Shown: positions 1 to 8,750, counted from the first letter of the stretch. The stretch is 33,122 nt of DNA from Enterobacterales bacterium (GCA_015654925.1 JAATFX010000088.1:1-33122); one strand, 5' to 3'. Numbers and translations: made by a program. The notes: generated by a model not told the origin, from the letters alone.

Positions 1-1
1 A

Positions 2-388
2 ACCAAGTATGCTGTGGAAGGATTCTCTGAAGCGTTGTCTCTGGAGGTCGCCGCTCTGGGTATCCATGTGACGATTGTCGGACCAGGACGTTTTCGGACC
101 GACTGGGCCGGTCGATCAATAATCGAATCCGGAACGATTATTGACGAATACGTTAATACGACAGGAAAGCGCCGGGAGCAATTGCGCGCCTCCTCCGGAA
201 CCCAGCCGGGCGATCCATCACGCGGAGCGGCGGCTATTATCAAGGCGACGGAAGCTGCTCAGCCACCGTTACGGCTTCCACTTGGCACCGATGCCTATCA
301 ACTTATACTGGCCAAACTTGATGCCATGCGAAAAGATGTTGAAAAGTGGAAGGAACTGACTGTCAGTACCGACTTTCCTGAAAAATGA
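2..388 (+). CDS. SDR-family oxidoreductase, C-terminal part (5' end outside window)
   Basis: The reading frame is open from base 2, so the gene begins before the window. The first residues, TKYAVEGFSEAL, match the segment that follows the catalytic Tyr in classical short-chain dehydrogenases; the Lys is the K of YxxxK. The next part, VTIVGPGRFRTDW, matches the PG motif and cofactor/substrate loop after strand 6. About 128 residues are visible, the expected size of the C-terminal half of a roughly 280-residue classical SDR. The Rossmann nucleotide-binding half is not in view, so cofactor preference and substrate cannot be read. The frame ends in TGA and a rho-independent terminator follows about 140 bases later. 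The family is clear; the reaction is unknown. Confidence 0.85.
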   Translation, partial: TKYAVEGFSEALSLEVAALGIHVTIVGPGRFRTDWAGRSIIESGTIIDEYVNTTGKRREQLRASSGTQPGDPSRGAAAIIKATEAAQPPLRLPLGTDAYQLILAKLDAMRKDVEKWKELTVSTDFPEK

Positions 389-524
389 TGCCAGCAACGC
401 CAGACTGGTCAATGAACGCTCTGGGACAGGCCACCTCCGGGTGCGCCTGCTCCTGGACGAGAATGATGTCTGTCTTTGTCAAACCTCATTAAAAATACGG
501 AGAGTCAGACTAGCCGTCCAGCAG

Positions 525-556
525 AGCCGCTCAAGGAAACTTAAGCGGCTTTTTTT
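525..556 (+). terminator. Rho-independent terminator after the SDR gene
   Basis: AGCCGCT (525-531) pairs with AGCGGCT (544-550), and the pairing extends inward with CAAG against CTTA and one mismatch. A run of seven T follows (550-556). The position and orientation fit the end of the SDR transcription unit. Confidence 0.8.
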
Positions 557-578
557 GCTACAGGGGGTGTTTGGCAGG

Positions 579-845
579 TTAAAGCGAAAAATACCGCGCA
601 ATATCCGTAAGCAGCCCTGGATAGGAGGGATGCCAGCCGACGCGCTGCCGGGTCTGCGTACCTGATGCCAGCATATCCATCTGCGCGAACATCAACAGCC
701 AGCCAAAATGGTCATTAGCGGTTTCAGACGAGAGGCTGACCAGCGGGACACCCAGGCCCACGCTAATCGCTTGCGCGATATCACGAAGAGGGATGCCTTC
801 TTCCGCTACCGCATGGATGAGTAATACAAGGGGAATTTCTTTTTT
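579..845 (-). pseudogene. 3' remnant of an NAD-dependent epimerase/SDR-like gene
   Basis: The last roughly 85 codons before the stop at 579 read HAVAEEGIPLRDIA, then GLGVPLVSL, HFGWL, a Met-rich MDM segment and TRQRVGWHPSYPGLL. From memory this is the conserved C-terminal end of a family of atypical SDRs annotated as NAD-dependent epimerase/dehydratase (about 290 residues). Upstream of about 845 the similarity stops abruptly and the frame runs into sequence belonging to an integrase scrap on the other strand. The nucleotide-binding part is therefore missing and the piece cannot make an active enzyme. The family call is moderately sure; the truncation is clear. Confidence 0.6.
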
Positions 846-848
846 TCT

Positions 849-974
849 TCGATTAGCATGATTACCCCGGCCCTGCCGCTGGAGCGTCTGCCTGAGCTTC
901 TGGGAAATATTGAAGGTTATCAGCAAGGCCGGGAACTAACCCGGCTGGCGGTACTGCTCACCCCGCACTTGTTT
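849..974 (+). pseudogene. Fragment of a P4-type phage integrase (tyrosine recombinase)
   Basis: Plus-strand codons from about 849 read [20 protein letters not shown], then [17 protein letters not shown]. This pattern (LPELL, about 10 residues, LTRLA, then LLLFxRS) is the start of the catalytic domain of P4-like integrases, where the RS/RT supplies the first catalytic Arg of the R-H-R-Y set. Only about 40 codons remain. On the left the fragment abuts the epimerase remnant, and on the right it abuts the 3' end of the garL-like gene near 970-978. There is no start codon context, no second Arg and no catalytic Tyr. It is a scar of an integrative element. Confidence is moderate because the piece is short. 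Confidence 0.5.
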
Positions 975-1753
975 ATTCGCTCCAACTTGATGAATTTATC
1001 CGCGAGGTTTTTGGTGGACGCGCGCAATAATCCCAAATCGCTGCCAACCGCCACGCAGGTTGCCCCCATATCTAAATACCGGAGGGCATCGGCCTCAACC
1101 GGCGCAAGGATGCCCGCAGCTTTATTATGCGCCTTGGCTACATCAAAAACATATTGAATAACCTTCTGCATCTCAGGATGTTTGAGATCTGAAAAATAGC
1201 CTAAATTGGCGGACAAATCACTCGGCCCGATAAACAAAACGTCAATTCCCTCTACGGCGGCTATTTTCTCGGCATTATCAATGCTGGTCTGGCTTTCTAT
1301 CTGCGCCATAACACAAATATTATCATTGATTTTTTCAAAGTAATCAGAAACGGTGCCGAATTTATTATTCCGTTGTGAAAGCGAGATACCCCTGATACCC
1401 TCTGGTGGATAGCGGGTAGCAGCAACAGCTTTGACGGCATCTGCCTCGCTGTCAATAAAAGGTATCAGGAAATTAGAAAAACCAATATCCAGTAAGCGCT
1501 TAATGACCACCGTATCGTTCCATTCGGGCCTGACGACCGCGGCGCTGGTGCTGTCCTTTAACGCCATTAATTGGGGAATAAAGGTCATTATGTCATTACA
1601 AGCGTGTTCACCATCCAGCAACAGCCAATTAAAACCGGCGTATTATCCCAACACTTCCGTGGTAATGGGACTGCCCAGGGAGGACCAGCAGCCAATTTGT
1701 TTTTCCCGGGAGAGGATCTTTTTCCTGAATTCATTTAAACATGGGGTATTCAT
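920..1753 (-). pseudogene. garL: 2-dehydro-3-deoxyglucarate aldolase (GarL-like), interrupted by an in-frame ochre codon
   Basis: HpcH/HpaI-family class II aldolase; GarL splits 2-keto-3-deoxyglucarate into pyruvate and tartronate semialdehyde. Translation from ATG at 1751-1753 gives an N-terminus with [17 protein letters not shown], exactly placed for GarL. A TAA at 1643-1645 follows in the same frame, and then [13 protein letters not shown] with the catalytic His, RYPPEGIRG, metal-ligand region VMAQIES and [11 protein letters not shown]. The TAA looks like one extra codon in the G-YAGF stretch. No good restart lies upstream of the catalytic His. The C-terminus is also abnormal: after LADKFIK the frame runs about 20 residues into the integrase scrap, so the natural stop has been lost. 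It is the last gene of the sugar-acid operon. Confidence 0.85.
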
Positions 1754-1856
1754 TTCTATTTCACCTTACGCGAGTATCGATAGTGGATTCTTTACCATTC
1801 GTTTTCAACCAGAAATCATGGCAACCTGGTGGAAATCTTATAAATAAGATTAGCGT

Positions 1857-2654
1857 TTATTGACAAAGTGCCCGGTCGGGACAGCATGCCGTCAGTATAT
1901 TCAACGATGCCAATCCCTCTTCGGCTCTGCCTCTGGGCCGATATTCCAGGGCAATGGGATCCCGGTACCCAATTTTTTCCAAAGCGCCAATAACTGCCCG
2001 ATAGTCGACCTCTCCTTCATCGGGTTCATGACGGGAAGGAACGGCGGCTATCTGGACATGGCCGATAATATCGGCATATTGTTCAATTCGCTTGATCAAA
2101 TCTCCTTCCATGATCTGGATATGATAAACATCAAACAGCAGCTTGACATTTTCCGCATCAATTTCATCAATCAGCCGTGCAACAATATCGCTATGGGAAA
2201 TAAGATAATCAGGCATATCGCGCTGGTTTATAGGCTCTAATAATAGGGTGATGTTGCCGGCTTTCGCCTGCGGCACAATGCCGCGGATGTTTTTTACCAG
2301 CGTCGTTAACGCCGCGCCCCGGCGATGGGGATTGATTATGCCCGCGGTAATATGGATTTTTTTAACGCCCAGCGCCATGGCATAGGTATAGGCAGAGTGC
2401 CAATGCTCCTGGAAGATCGCTTCCTTTCCAGGGACGCCCGCGAAACCGAACTCGCCATGGGACCAATTGCCGATTGGCGTATTGATGCTGGCGATGGCGA
2501 CCCCGGCCTCTTTCAGCAATAACTTGAGTTCATCCACGGGAATATTATAGGGGTCCGGACATTCGACGATATCGAAACCACTGTTCTTTGCCGCGGCAAA
2601 CCGTTGGGATAAAGGATATTCGGTAAATAAAAAGCCAATATTCGGATAAAACAT
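1857..2654 (-). CDS. Hydroxypyruvate isomerase-like TIM-barrel protein
   Basis: A 265-residue protein of the Hyi/OtnI group in the AP-endonuclease-2-like (xylose-isomerase-type) TIM-barrel superfamily. Members interconvert hydroxypyruvate and tartronate semialdehyde or act on 2-oxo-tetronates. The four expected metal/acid positions are visible: Glu in LLLEPINQRD, Asp and His in LLFDVYHIQ, His in GHVQIAAVPSRHE and Glu in IALEYRP. The N-terminus GFLFTEYPLSQRFAAAKNSG is family-typical. A strong GGGAGG-type ribosome site sits just upstream of the ATG. The last 16 or so residues (ILTACCPDRALCQ) look unlike the usual end and may be a small 3' change. It is the only undamaged reading frame of the operon, and the neighbouring aldolase product (tartronate semialdehyde) fits as its substrate. 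Confidence 0.8.
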   Translation of the reverse strand: MFYPNIGFLFTEYPLSQRFAAAKNSGFDIVECPDPYNIPVDELKLLLKEAGVAIASINTPIGNWSHGEFGFAGVPGKEAIFQEHWHSAYTYAMALGVKKIHITAGIINPHRRGAALTTLVKNIRGIVPQAKAGNITLLLEPINQRDMPDYLISHSDIVARLIDEIDAENVKLLFDVYHIQIMEGDLIKRIEQYADIIGHVQIAAVPSRHEPDEGEVDYRAVIGALEKIGYRDPIALEYRPRGRAEEGLASLNILTACCPDRALCQ

Positions 2655-2707
2655 TCCCCCTCCCTTTTTAATTAATCTAAGAACTGATAATCATAAAAAT
2701 GACCAAT

Positions 2708-2724
2708 GCCCGGCACCGCCGGGC
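2708..2724 (-). terminator. Hairpin between the dehydrogenase and isomerase genes
   Basis: A perfect GC-rich inverted repeat, GCCCGGC (2708-2714) and GCCGGGC (2718-2724), with a 3-base loop lies 15 bases after the dehydrogenase stop. There is no strong T run after it on the minus strand, so it is more likely an mRNA-stabilising or partial-termination hairpin inside the operon than a full terminator. Confidence 0.45.
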
Positions 2725-2739
2725 TTTACCGCCTCCCTC

Positions 2740-4230
2740 TTACAGGGTCGGCATATTGAATTCCGCCTTGGTATGCTCTTTAGGCCAGCGGGATGTTACC
2801 GTCTTGAGCTTGGTATAGAACCGGACTCCTTCAGGCCCGTGCATATGATGATCGCCAAACAGCGAAGCCTTCCAGCCACCAAAGCTGTGGAAGGCCATCG
2901 GCACGGGAAGCGGAATATTAATCCCCACCATGCCCGTTTGCACCGCGTGCTCGAATTCATCCGCCGCCCTGCCTGAATCAGTGAAAATACTCGCGCCGTT
3001 ACCGAATTCATGTTCGTTGATCAAGCGGAGCCCTTCCTCAAAGCTGCTCACCCGGACGACGGCCAATACCGGCCCGAAGATTTCCTCCTTATAGATCCGC
3101 ATGGAGCTATCAACCCGATCAAACAGGGTAGGACCAACAAAAAATCCCTTCTCATAGCCGGCAAGGGTGAAATCCCGGCCGTCCACCAACAATTGCGCGC
3201 CTTCCTCAACGCCGGCGGTGATATAGCCCTTGACTTTTTCCTGATGCTCAGCAGAGACCAGCGGTCCCATTTCCGCCTGGTTATCGTTGCCGACGCCGAC
3301 CTTCAAAGTCGCTATTCTGTTCTGTAATTTTTGACCAAGCCGATCGGCGACATCATCCCCTACCACCACCGCGACCGAAATCGCCATGCAGCGTTCTCCC
3401 GCCGAGCCATAGGCTGCGCCGATGAGGGCTTCTACGGTCACATCCAGGTCGGCGTCAGGCATCACCAGCATATGATTTTTCGCGCCGCCCAGAGCCTGGA
3501 CACGCTTGCCGCGGGCGCATCCCCGTTCATAGATGTAGTGCGCAATCGGCGTGGAGCCGACAAAGCTTATCGCCGCCACATCGGGGTGGAAAAGTAATCC
3601 ATCCACTGCCATTTTATCCCCTTGCAGCACGTTAAAAACCCCATCAGGTAGCCCCGCCTCCTTGAGTAACGCAGCAATCAGCAAGGATGCGGAGGGGTCC
3701 CGCTCAGAAGGTTTTAGAATAAAAGCATTGCCGCAGGTCAGCGCCATCGGGATCATCCACAACGGCACCATGGCCGGAAAATTAAACGGCGTAATCCCGG
3801 CGACCACGCCTAGGGGCTGCCGCAGACTATGGCAATTGACGCCGGTACCGGCCTGGGCCGAATATTCTCCCTTGAGAACCTGGGGTATGCCGCAGGCGAA
3901 TTCCACTACCTCGATACCTCTTATCAATTCGCCCTTGGCATCCGAGACCGTTTTACCGTGTTCCAGAGAGATGGTTTCCGCTATTTTATTGGCGTTTTTT
4001 TCCAGTAATTCCTTAAAGCGAAACATAACCCGCGCGCGGCGCAGCGGCGTGGTGTGCGCCCAGCCAGGAAATGCGGCTTTAGCCGCGTTTACTACGGCAT
4101 CAATATCCTGCTGCCCCGCCAGGACGACTTCGCCGCTTTGAATACCCAGGGCCGGGTTATACACTGGCTTGGTTTGCTGGGAATAACCGGCGAAATAATT
4201 TCCCTGGATAAAATGTGTAATGTTTTTTAT
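2740..4230 (-). pseudogene. mmsA: Methylmalonate-semialdehyde-type aldehyde dehydrogenase (MmsA/IolA family) with a probable lost start codon
   Basis: Aldehyde dehydrogenase superfamily, CoA-acylating methylmalonate-semialdehyde subgroup: TPFNFPAMVPLWM, FVGSTPIAHYIY, catalytic Cys in GSAGERCMA and the FHSFGGWKASLFGD C-terminal signature. The earliest ordinary start codon in this frame is GTG at 4164 (VYNPALG). However, in-frame codons upstream clearly encode the family N-terminus HFIQGNYFAGYSQQTKP. Extending further, the frame reaches ATA-AAA-AAC-ATT-ACA at 4230, with a GGGAG ribosome site exactly 7 bases before the ATA. An original ATG there would give a normal length of about 496 residues. 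An ATG at 4235-4237 is out of frame and touches the ribosome site. I infer ATG-to-ATA decay; weak AUA or internal GTG initiation is possible. In this operon it may oxidise a sugar-acid-derived semialdehyde. Confidence 0.75.
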
Positions 4231-4382
4231 TAATCATCTCCCGCGCAAGTCGGCTATATAAAATTAACCTATCGGTTTATATCGACGTTGCACATTTAAA
4301 GTAAAAAAGGTTTAAATAAAACGTGTTTATATCAAACTACATTTACCTGCTTGCGCCGGTATTCATTCATGGAGATTTCAAT

Positions 4383-4411
4383 GCCGGGATCATATTTGCA
4401 GTAATCCCGGC
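4383..4411. repeat. Stem-loop between the dehydratase and dehydrogenase genes
   Basis: GCCGGGAT (4383-4390) and ATCCCGGC (4404-4411) form an 8-bp perfect stem with a 13-base loop in the roughly 210-base gap between the two minus-strand genes. No T run follows. It could be an intercistronic mRNA element; the rest of the gap is AT-rich without a recognisable gene. Confidence 0.4.
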
Positions 4412-4441
4412 TTGTGAAAGAGATTATTCACTCCGTACGGT

Positions 4442-6175
4442 TTATTGGATCGGCGGTTCAGGTATTTTACCTTTTTCCCCGGCGATGGTTTCCAGGAAGT
4501 CGAAATCACACCCATCGTCCGCCTGGCTGACATGCTCAGTGAACATTTTGCCATATCCGCGGGGATAATAAGGCGCGGGTTGTACCCATTCCACCCGACG
4601 ACGATTCATTTCATCTTGCGAAATCAGCAAGTTAAGCTGCCGTTTAGAGACACTCAATTCCACCAGATCGCCGCTTTTTACAAAGGCCAGCGGCCCACCA
4701 ATAAACGATTCAGGCGAAATATGAACCACACAGGAACCGAAGCTGGTACCACTCATTCTTGAATCTGAAATCCGGACGATATCCCGGATGCCCTGCTCAA
4801 GTAACTTTTTGGGAATGGGGATTTGTCCCCATTCCGGAAACCCCGGCGCCCCCAACGGGCCGGCATTTTTCAGCGCCAGTACCGAATCTTTATCCACGTC
4901 CAACTCGGGATCATCAATACGGCTTTGCAGGTCCGAGACATTTTCAAATACCACGGCCTTACCGATATGTTCCCTTAGGCCGGGGTCGGCGGCATGGATT
5001 TTGAGCACTGCGCTGTTGGGCGCCAGATTGCCCCGCAGAATAACCAGACTGCCTAATTCGCCCAAAGGCTGATCCAGGGGGAGAATCACATCATTATTAT
5101 AAACTTCAGCGCCCTTGATATTCTCGCCGATGGTTTTACCCGAAACAGTCAGCGCGGAGCCATCGATCAGGTCCCCCATCCTGGCCTATAAGGCGGTTAA
5201 GCCACCGGCATAATAAAAGTCTTCCATCAAATACTTGCCGGCCGGGCGGATATTGGCCAAATGGGGAACCTTCTGGGCGATTTCGTCAAAACGCTCCACC
5301 GTCAACGGAATACCCGCGCGTCTGGCCATCGCGATGACATGCACTACCGAGTTGGTGGAACCGCCCAGCGCCAGCGCGGTGGCGGGGGCGGTGGCATTAT
5401 CAAACGAGGCGGCGCTCAGGAAATCCGAGGGTTTCAAATCCTGCCAGACCATGTCGACGATGCGGCGCCCGGTTCTTTCCGCCATGATCGCATGGCGGGA
5501 ATCCGGCGCGACGATGGATGACGCGCCGGGCAGGCAAAAGCCCATGGCATCCGCCATACTCATCATGGTCGGCGCCGTCCCCATGGTCATGCAGGTTCCG
5601 GCTGAACGGGAGATGCCGTTTTCCACTTCTTCCAACTGCTTTTCGTTGTATTCGCCCGCCTTGTATTTATACCAAGAGGCGAACAGATCGGTGCCGGATC
5701 CCAGCGTTTTACCTTTATTATCCCCACGTAGCGAGGGGCCGGCGGGGAAATAGATAGCCGGGATATTCATGGAGATAGCCCCCATGATGAGCCCTGGCGT
5801 GGTTTTATCGCAGCCGCCCATGAGCACCACGCCGTCGATGGGATGAGAGCGCAGCAGCTCCTCCGTTTCAATGGCCAGGAGATTCCGATACAGCATCGCC
5901 GCCGGACGCACGTAGGGTTCGCCCAAAGACATGGCGGGCAGTTCGATGGGAAATCCGCCGGCTTGCAGAATGCCCCGTTTGATTTGTTCGGCGCGTTCTT
6001 TGAAATGCGTGTGGCAAGGGTTGATTTCGCTCCAGGTATTAATCAACCCGATAACGGGTTTACCCATATAATCTTCCCTGGCGTAACCTTGTTGCGCCAT
6101 TCTGGCGCGGTGTCCCAGTGAACGAAACACCGGGGCGCCAAACCAGCGATAGCTGCGTAAGGATTCGGGACTCAT
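4442..6175 (-). pseudogene. IlvD/Edd-family sugar-acid dehydratase (L-arabinonate/D-xylonate dehydratase type) with an in-frame amber codon
   Basis: The two open frames 5186-6175 and 4442-5179 are the same reading frame, separated only by TAG at 5186-5188. The flanking residues GGLTAL-stop-ARMGDLIDG align with the family if TAG replaced a Leu codon (TTG). The joined product is about 577 residues, the size of pentonate dehydratases. Three [2Fe-2S] Cys ligands are visible: INPCHTHF, GGCDKTTPG and AGTCMTMGTAP. The C-terminal half has SDSRMSGTSFG and VVHISPE. Family enzymes convert aldonates to 2-keto-3-deoxy acids, which fits the downstream aldolase. The start is uncertain: ATG 6175 lacks a ribosome site, while an ATG at 6190-6192 has GAGG five bases upstream but is out of frame across a run of six A. 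The gene is broken unless the amber is read through. Confidence 0.9.
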
Positions 6176-6322
6176 TTTTTATCAATTGACATAAGATCCT
6201 CGTCTAACTTTGTATCGTTTACATCAAGCCATATTGTTCATATGAACCACGATTTGCTCTGTATTACCTATCCGTACCCAACCCGCTCGCTTTTATAATC
6301 CTTATTGAGTTGATAAACTCTT

Positions 6323-6973
6323 TCAGTCAAATGTCACTCGTTTAATTTCACCCACCAGGAATAAATAAGAGAAGATGGTTAATACGGCAAAGAACGAAAC
6401 ATACATCAATGCGCCATGGAAAGAGCCGGTGGCCGCGACGATATAGCCGATAATGATTGGCGTGACAATCCCGGCGATATTGCCGATGGTATTGAATAGC
6501 CCGCCGCTCAGCCCGATAGCCTCTTTAGGCGAAGTATCGGCCACCACAGCCCAGCCCAGCGCGCCAAATCCTTTACCGAAGAACGCTAATGACATAAAGA
6601 AAATGACCACACCCACCGAGTCGACATAATTGCAGACCAGCATCGACATTGAACATAACATACCCAATATGATGGGCGTCTTACGGGCCAGCGAGAGCGA
6701 ATGGCCTTGTTTGATGAGGTAATCGGACACGACGCCCCCCAGCACCCCGCCGGCAAACCCGCACAACGCCGGCAGGGATGCGGCAAAACCCGCGCCCAAT
6801 ACCGTCATATGCCGCTCTTTGATAAGATAAACCGGGAACCAGGAGATAAAAAACCATGTCAGGGTCGAAATGCAAAATTGACCTATGTTGACACCGACCA
6901 GCAGTTTTTATACGACAAGATAGCGAACGAATCCATTCCTCTTTGAATTTATCTGCTCTGTGATATCGATCAT
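6323..6973 (-). pseudogene. GarP/GudP-like hexarate MFS transporter with large internal deletion
   Basis: The ATG at 6971-6973 has a GGAG site 7 bases upstream and begins a 21-codon N-terminus ending NGFVRYLVV, matching the start of GarP/GudP just before helix 1. A TAA at 6908-6910 follows, and then, in the same frame, the C-terminal half: KLLVGVNIGQF, STLTWFFISWFPVYLIKE, LCGFAGGVLGGVVSDYLIK, FFGKGFGALGWAVVADTSPK and VGEIKRV. Compared with about 440-450 residues in the family, some 230 codons (helices 1 to 6 and the central loop) are missing at the TAA junction. The protein cannot work as a transporter. It is the first gene of the sugar-acid operon, and its identity points to galactarate/glucarate-type substrates. 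Confidence 0.85.
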
Positions 6974-7060
6974 ACTTGTACTCCAAAATCGGATTGAATA
7001 GCATTATTTGCCAGTTATAAGGCAGTCACAGCCTTATAAATCATTTTTATAATAGTGACT

Positions 7061-7200
7061 ACTGTATATCCACTTTCGCTGGATTATTTTACTCACCCTT
7101 GCAATATCCTTGTCTCTATCCTAGATACTTAAAATTTTTTTCATACATAAAATTTTTAAAATATACGGATAAACTGTACTGCGACTTTTATCCATACAGT
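7061..7200. promoter_or_regulatory. Putative MocR operator region with interleaved inverted repeats
   Basis: The divergent spacer between the transporter and the MocR-type gene holds ACTGTATATCC (7061-7071) and, nearer the regulator, GGATAA (7167-7172), ACTGTA (7173-7178), TTATCC (7188-7193) and TACAGT (7195-7200). GGATAA/TTATCC and ACTGTA/TACAGT are two perfect 6-bp inverted repeats interleaved with each other, and the first site repeats the same two words. This is the natural place for the regulator to bind. Binding is inference. The surrounding bases are AT-rich and promoter-like. Confidence 0.4.
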
Positions 7201-7291
7201 TAATGACAGAGATGGCGCAAGCAAAAATATATATTCGTTCTTACTTTGCTTTTGTCGCCTTCAACTGCGTATCTGACTAAATAGGTGGCTT

Positions 7292-8750
7292 ATGAATACA
7301 TTCTTATCACTGTCTCTTGATAAACAATCGTCAATAACTCTGGTCGAACAGCTTATGCAAGCTTTTCAACTTGCCATACGATCCCGTAATTTCCCCCCCG
7401 GCGGCAAATTACCCTCGATCCGCGGATGCGCGAAAATGTGCCAGGTCAGTGCTTCAACTGTCGTGATAGTCTATGAACAATTGATTGCGGATGGCTTAAT
7501 TAAATCACTGCCCGGTTCGGGTTTCTTTGTGGTCGACAAACCCCTTAATTATGCAAGTGTTCCCAAAAAAATAAAAAAAGCCATGGATTTCCCTGTTGAC
7601 GATTATTGGTTATTGACCAATGTGTATCATTCATTCACCACCTATAACCACTTTGGCTGCGGCTGGCTACCATCGGATTGGTATCCGAATAAAGAACAAT
7701 CCAGCGCTTTGCGAGCCGTGGCGAGGCAAAATTTTTCCGCCAACGGCTATGGCGAACCGCAGGGCTATTTACCTTTGCGGGACTATTCAAGTAGTTATCT
7801 GACCGAACGGTCCCTCTATGTAACGATCGATAACATCCTGCTGACCCAGGGAGCCAGCCGGGCGCTTGACGCCATCTCCTCTGCCTTTCTAACCAGCGGC
7901 GATACGGTGCTGGTGGATGAGCCTGGATATTGTAATTTTCTTTCATCGCTGCTGATGAAAGGTGTCAATGCAATAGGCGTACCCTGGACAGACACCGGTC
8001 CGGACACCACCGCCATGGCCAGAATTTTGAGCAGGCATAAACCAAAACTTTATTTTACCAATCCATGGCTGCATAATCCGACCGGCACCTGCATAAACCT
8101 GAACGTCGCCCATCAGGTGCTGAAGCTGACGGAACAGCATGGGGTCAGAATCGTCGAGGATCATGTTTCCGGCGATCTAATGCCGCCCAACAGTTTAACT
8201 TTGGCGTCGCTTGGCGGGCTCGAACAGGTCATCCATATCGGCAGCTTCTCTAAAACACTGTCACCCAGTTTGCGGGTCGGCTATGTGGTGGCCAATAGCG
8301 CCACCATTAAAAAATTGACTCAATACTCAATATAAGATGATGGGGGGACTGACCTCGTCTGAATTAGCCGAGCGCGTGGTGCTGAGCATTTTAAAAGAAG
8401 GTCATTATCATAAGTTTCTGGATAAATTGCGTTCAAAACTGGCGCAGGCGCAGTCGGAAACGGGGCAATTTTTGCGTGATATCGGCTGGGAACTATTTAC
8501 TCAGCCAAAGAATGGTTTTTATCTTTACGCCAAACCCCAGGGTTCCCACTTTGATTCACAGAAGCTGGCGAAGCGGGCCAGAGAGGAAGGATTGCTGTTT
8601 GCGCCGGGTTATCTCTTCCATCCCCAGCATATTTGCAGTCCGTGGACCCGTTTCAATGTGTCTTACTCTTTCACCCGAAAAAGTATTCTTTTACCTTTTT
8701 TACAAAGCAACAGCTGTAAAGAAATTTATAGTGGCATCAAGAGATTTTAG
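7292..8750 (+). pseudogene. MocR-type transcriptional regulator (GntR HTH plus aminotransferase domain), frameshifted by a 7-bp duplication
   Basis: Residues about 20-85 form a GntR winged helix (KLPSIRGCAKMCQVSASTV). The rest is a fold-type I aminotransferase-like domain with GYGEPQGYLPLR, NPTGTCIN, EDHVSGDL and a PLP-lysine candidate in GSFSKTLSPSLRVGY. The frame stops at 8335, but the family sequence continues at once in another frame (YKMMGGLTSSELAERVV to 8750). The cause is visible: CTCAATA occurs twice in tandem at 8319-8325 and 8326-8332. Removing one copy restores L-T-Q-Y-K-M-M-G and a normal 483-residue protein. A ribosome site (AGGTGG) precedes the ATG. It lies divergent from the sugar-acid operon, which it presumably controlled. 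It is inactive as read, because the C-terminal lobe is lost. Confidence 0.9.

Noticed and set aside
858..957. Integrase scrap read first as the end of a quinone or alcohol dehydrogenase
   Set aside because: The LPELL...LTRLAVLL...FIRS pattern fits the P4-type integrase catalytic-domain start better than any dehydrogenase C-terminus.
1431..1847. 138-codon plus-strand open frame
   Set aside because: It is antisense to the garL-like gene, whose minus-strand frame matches a known family on both sides of the stop.
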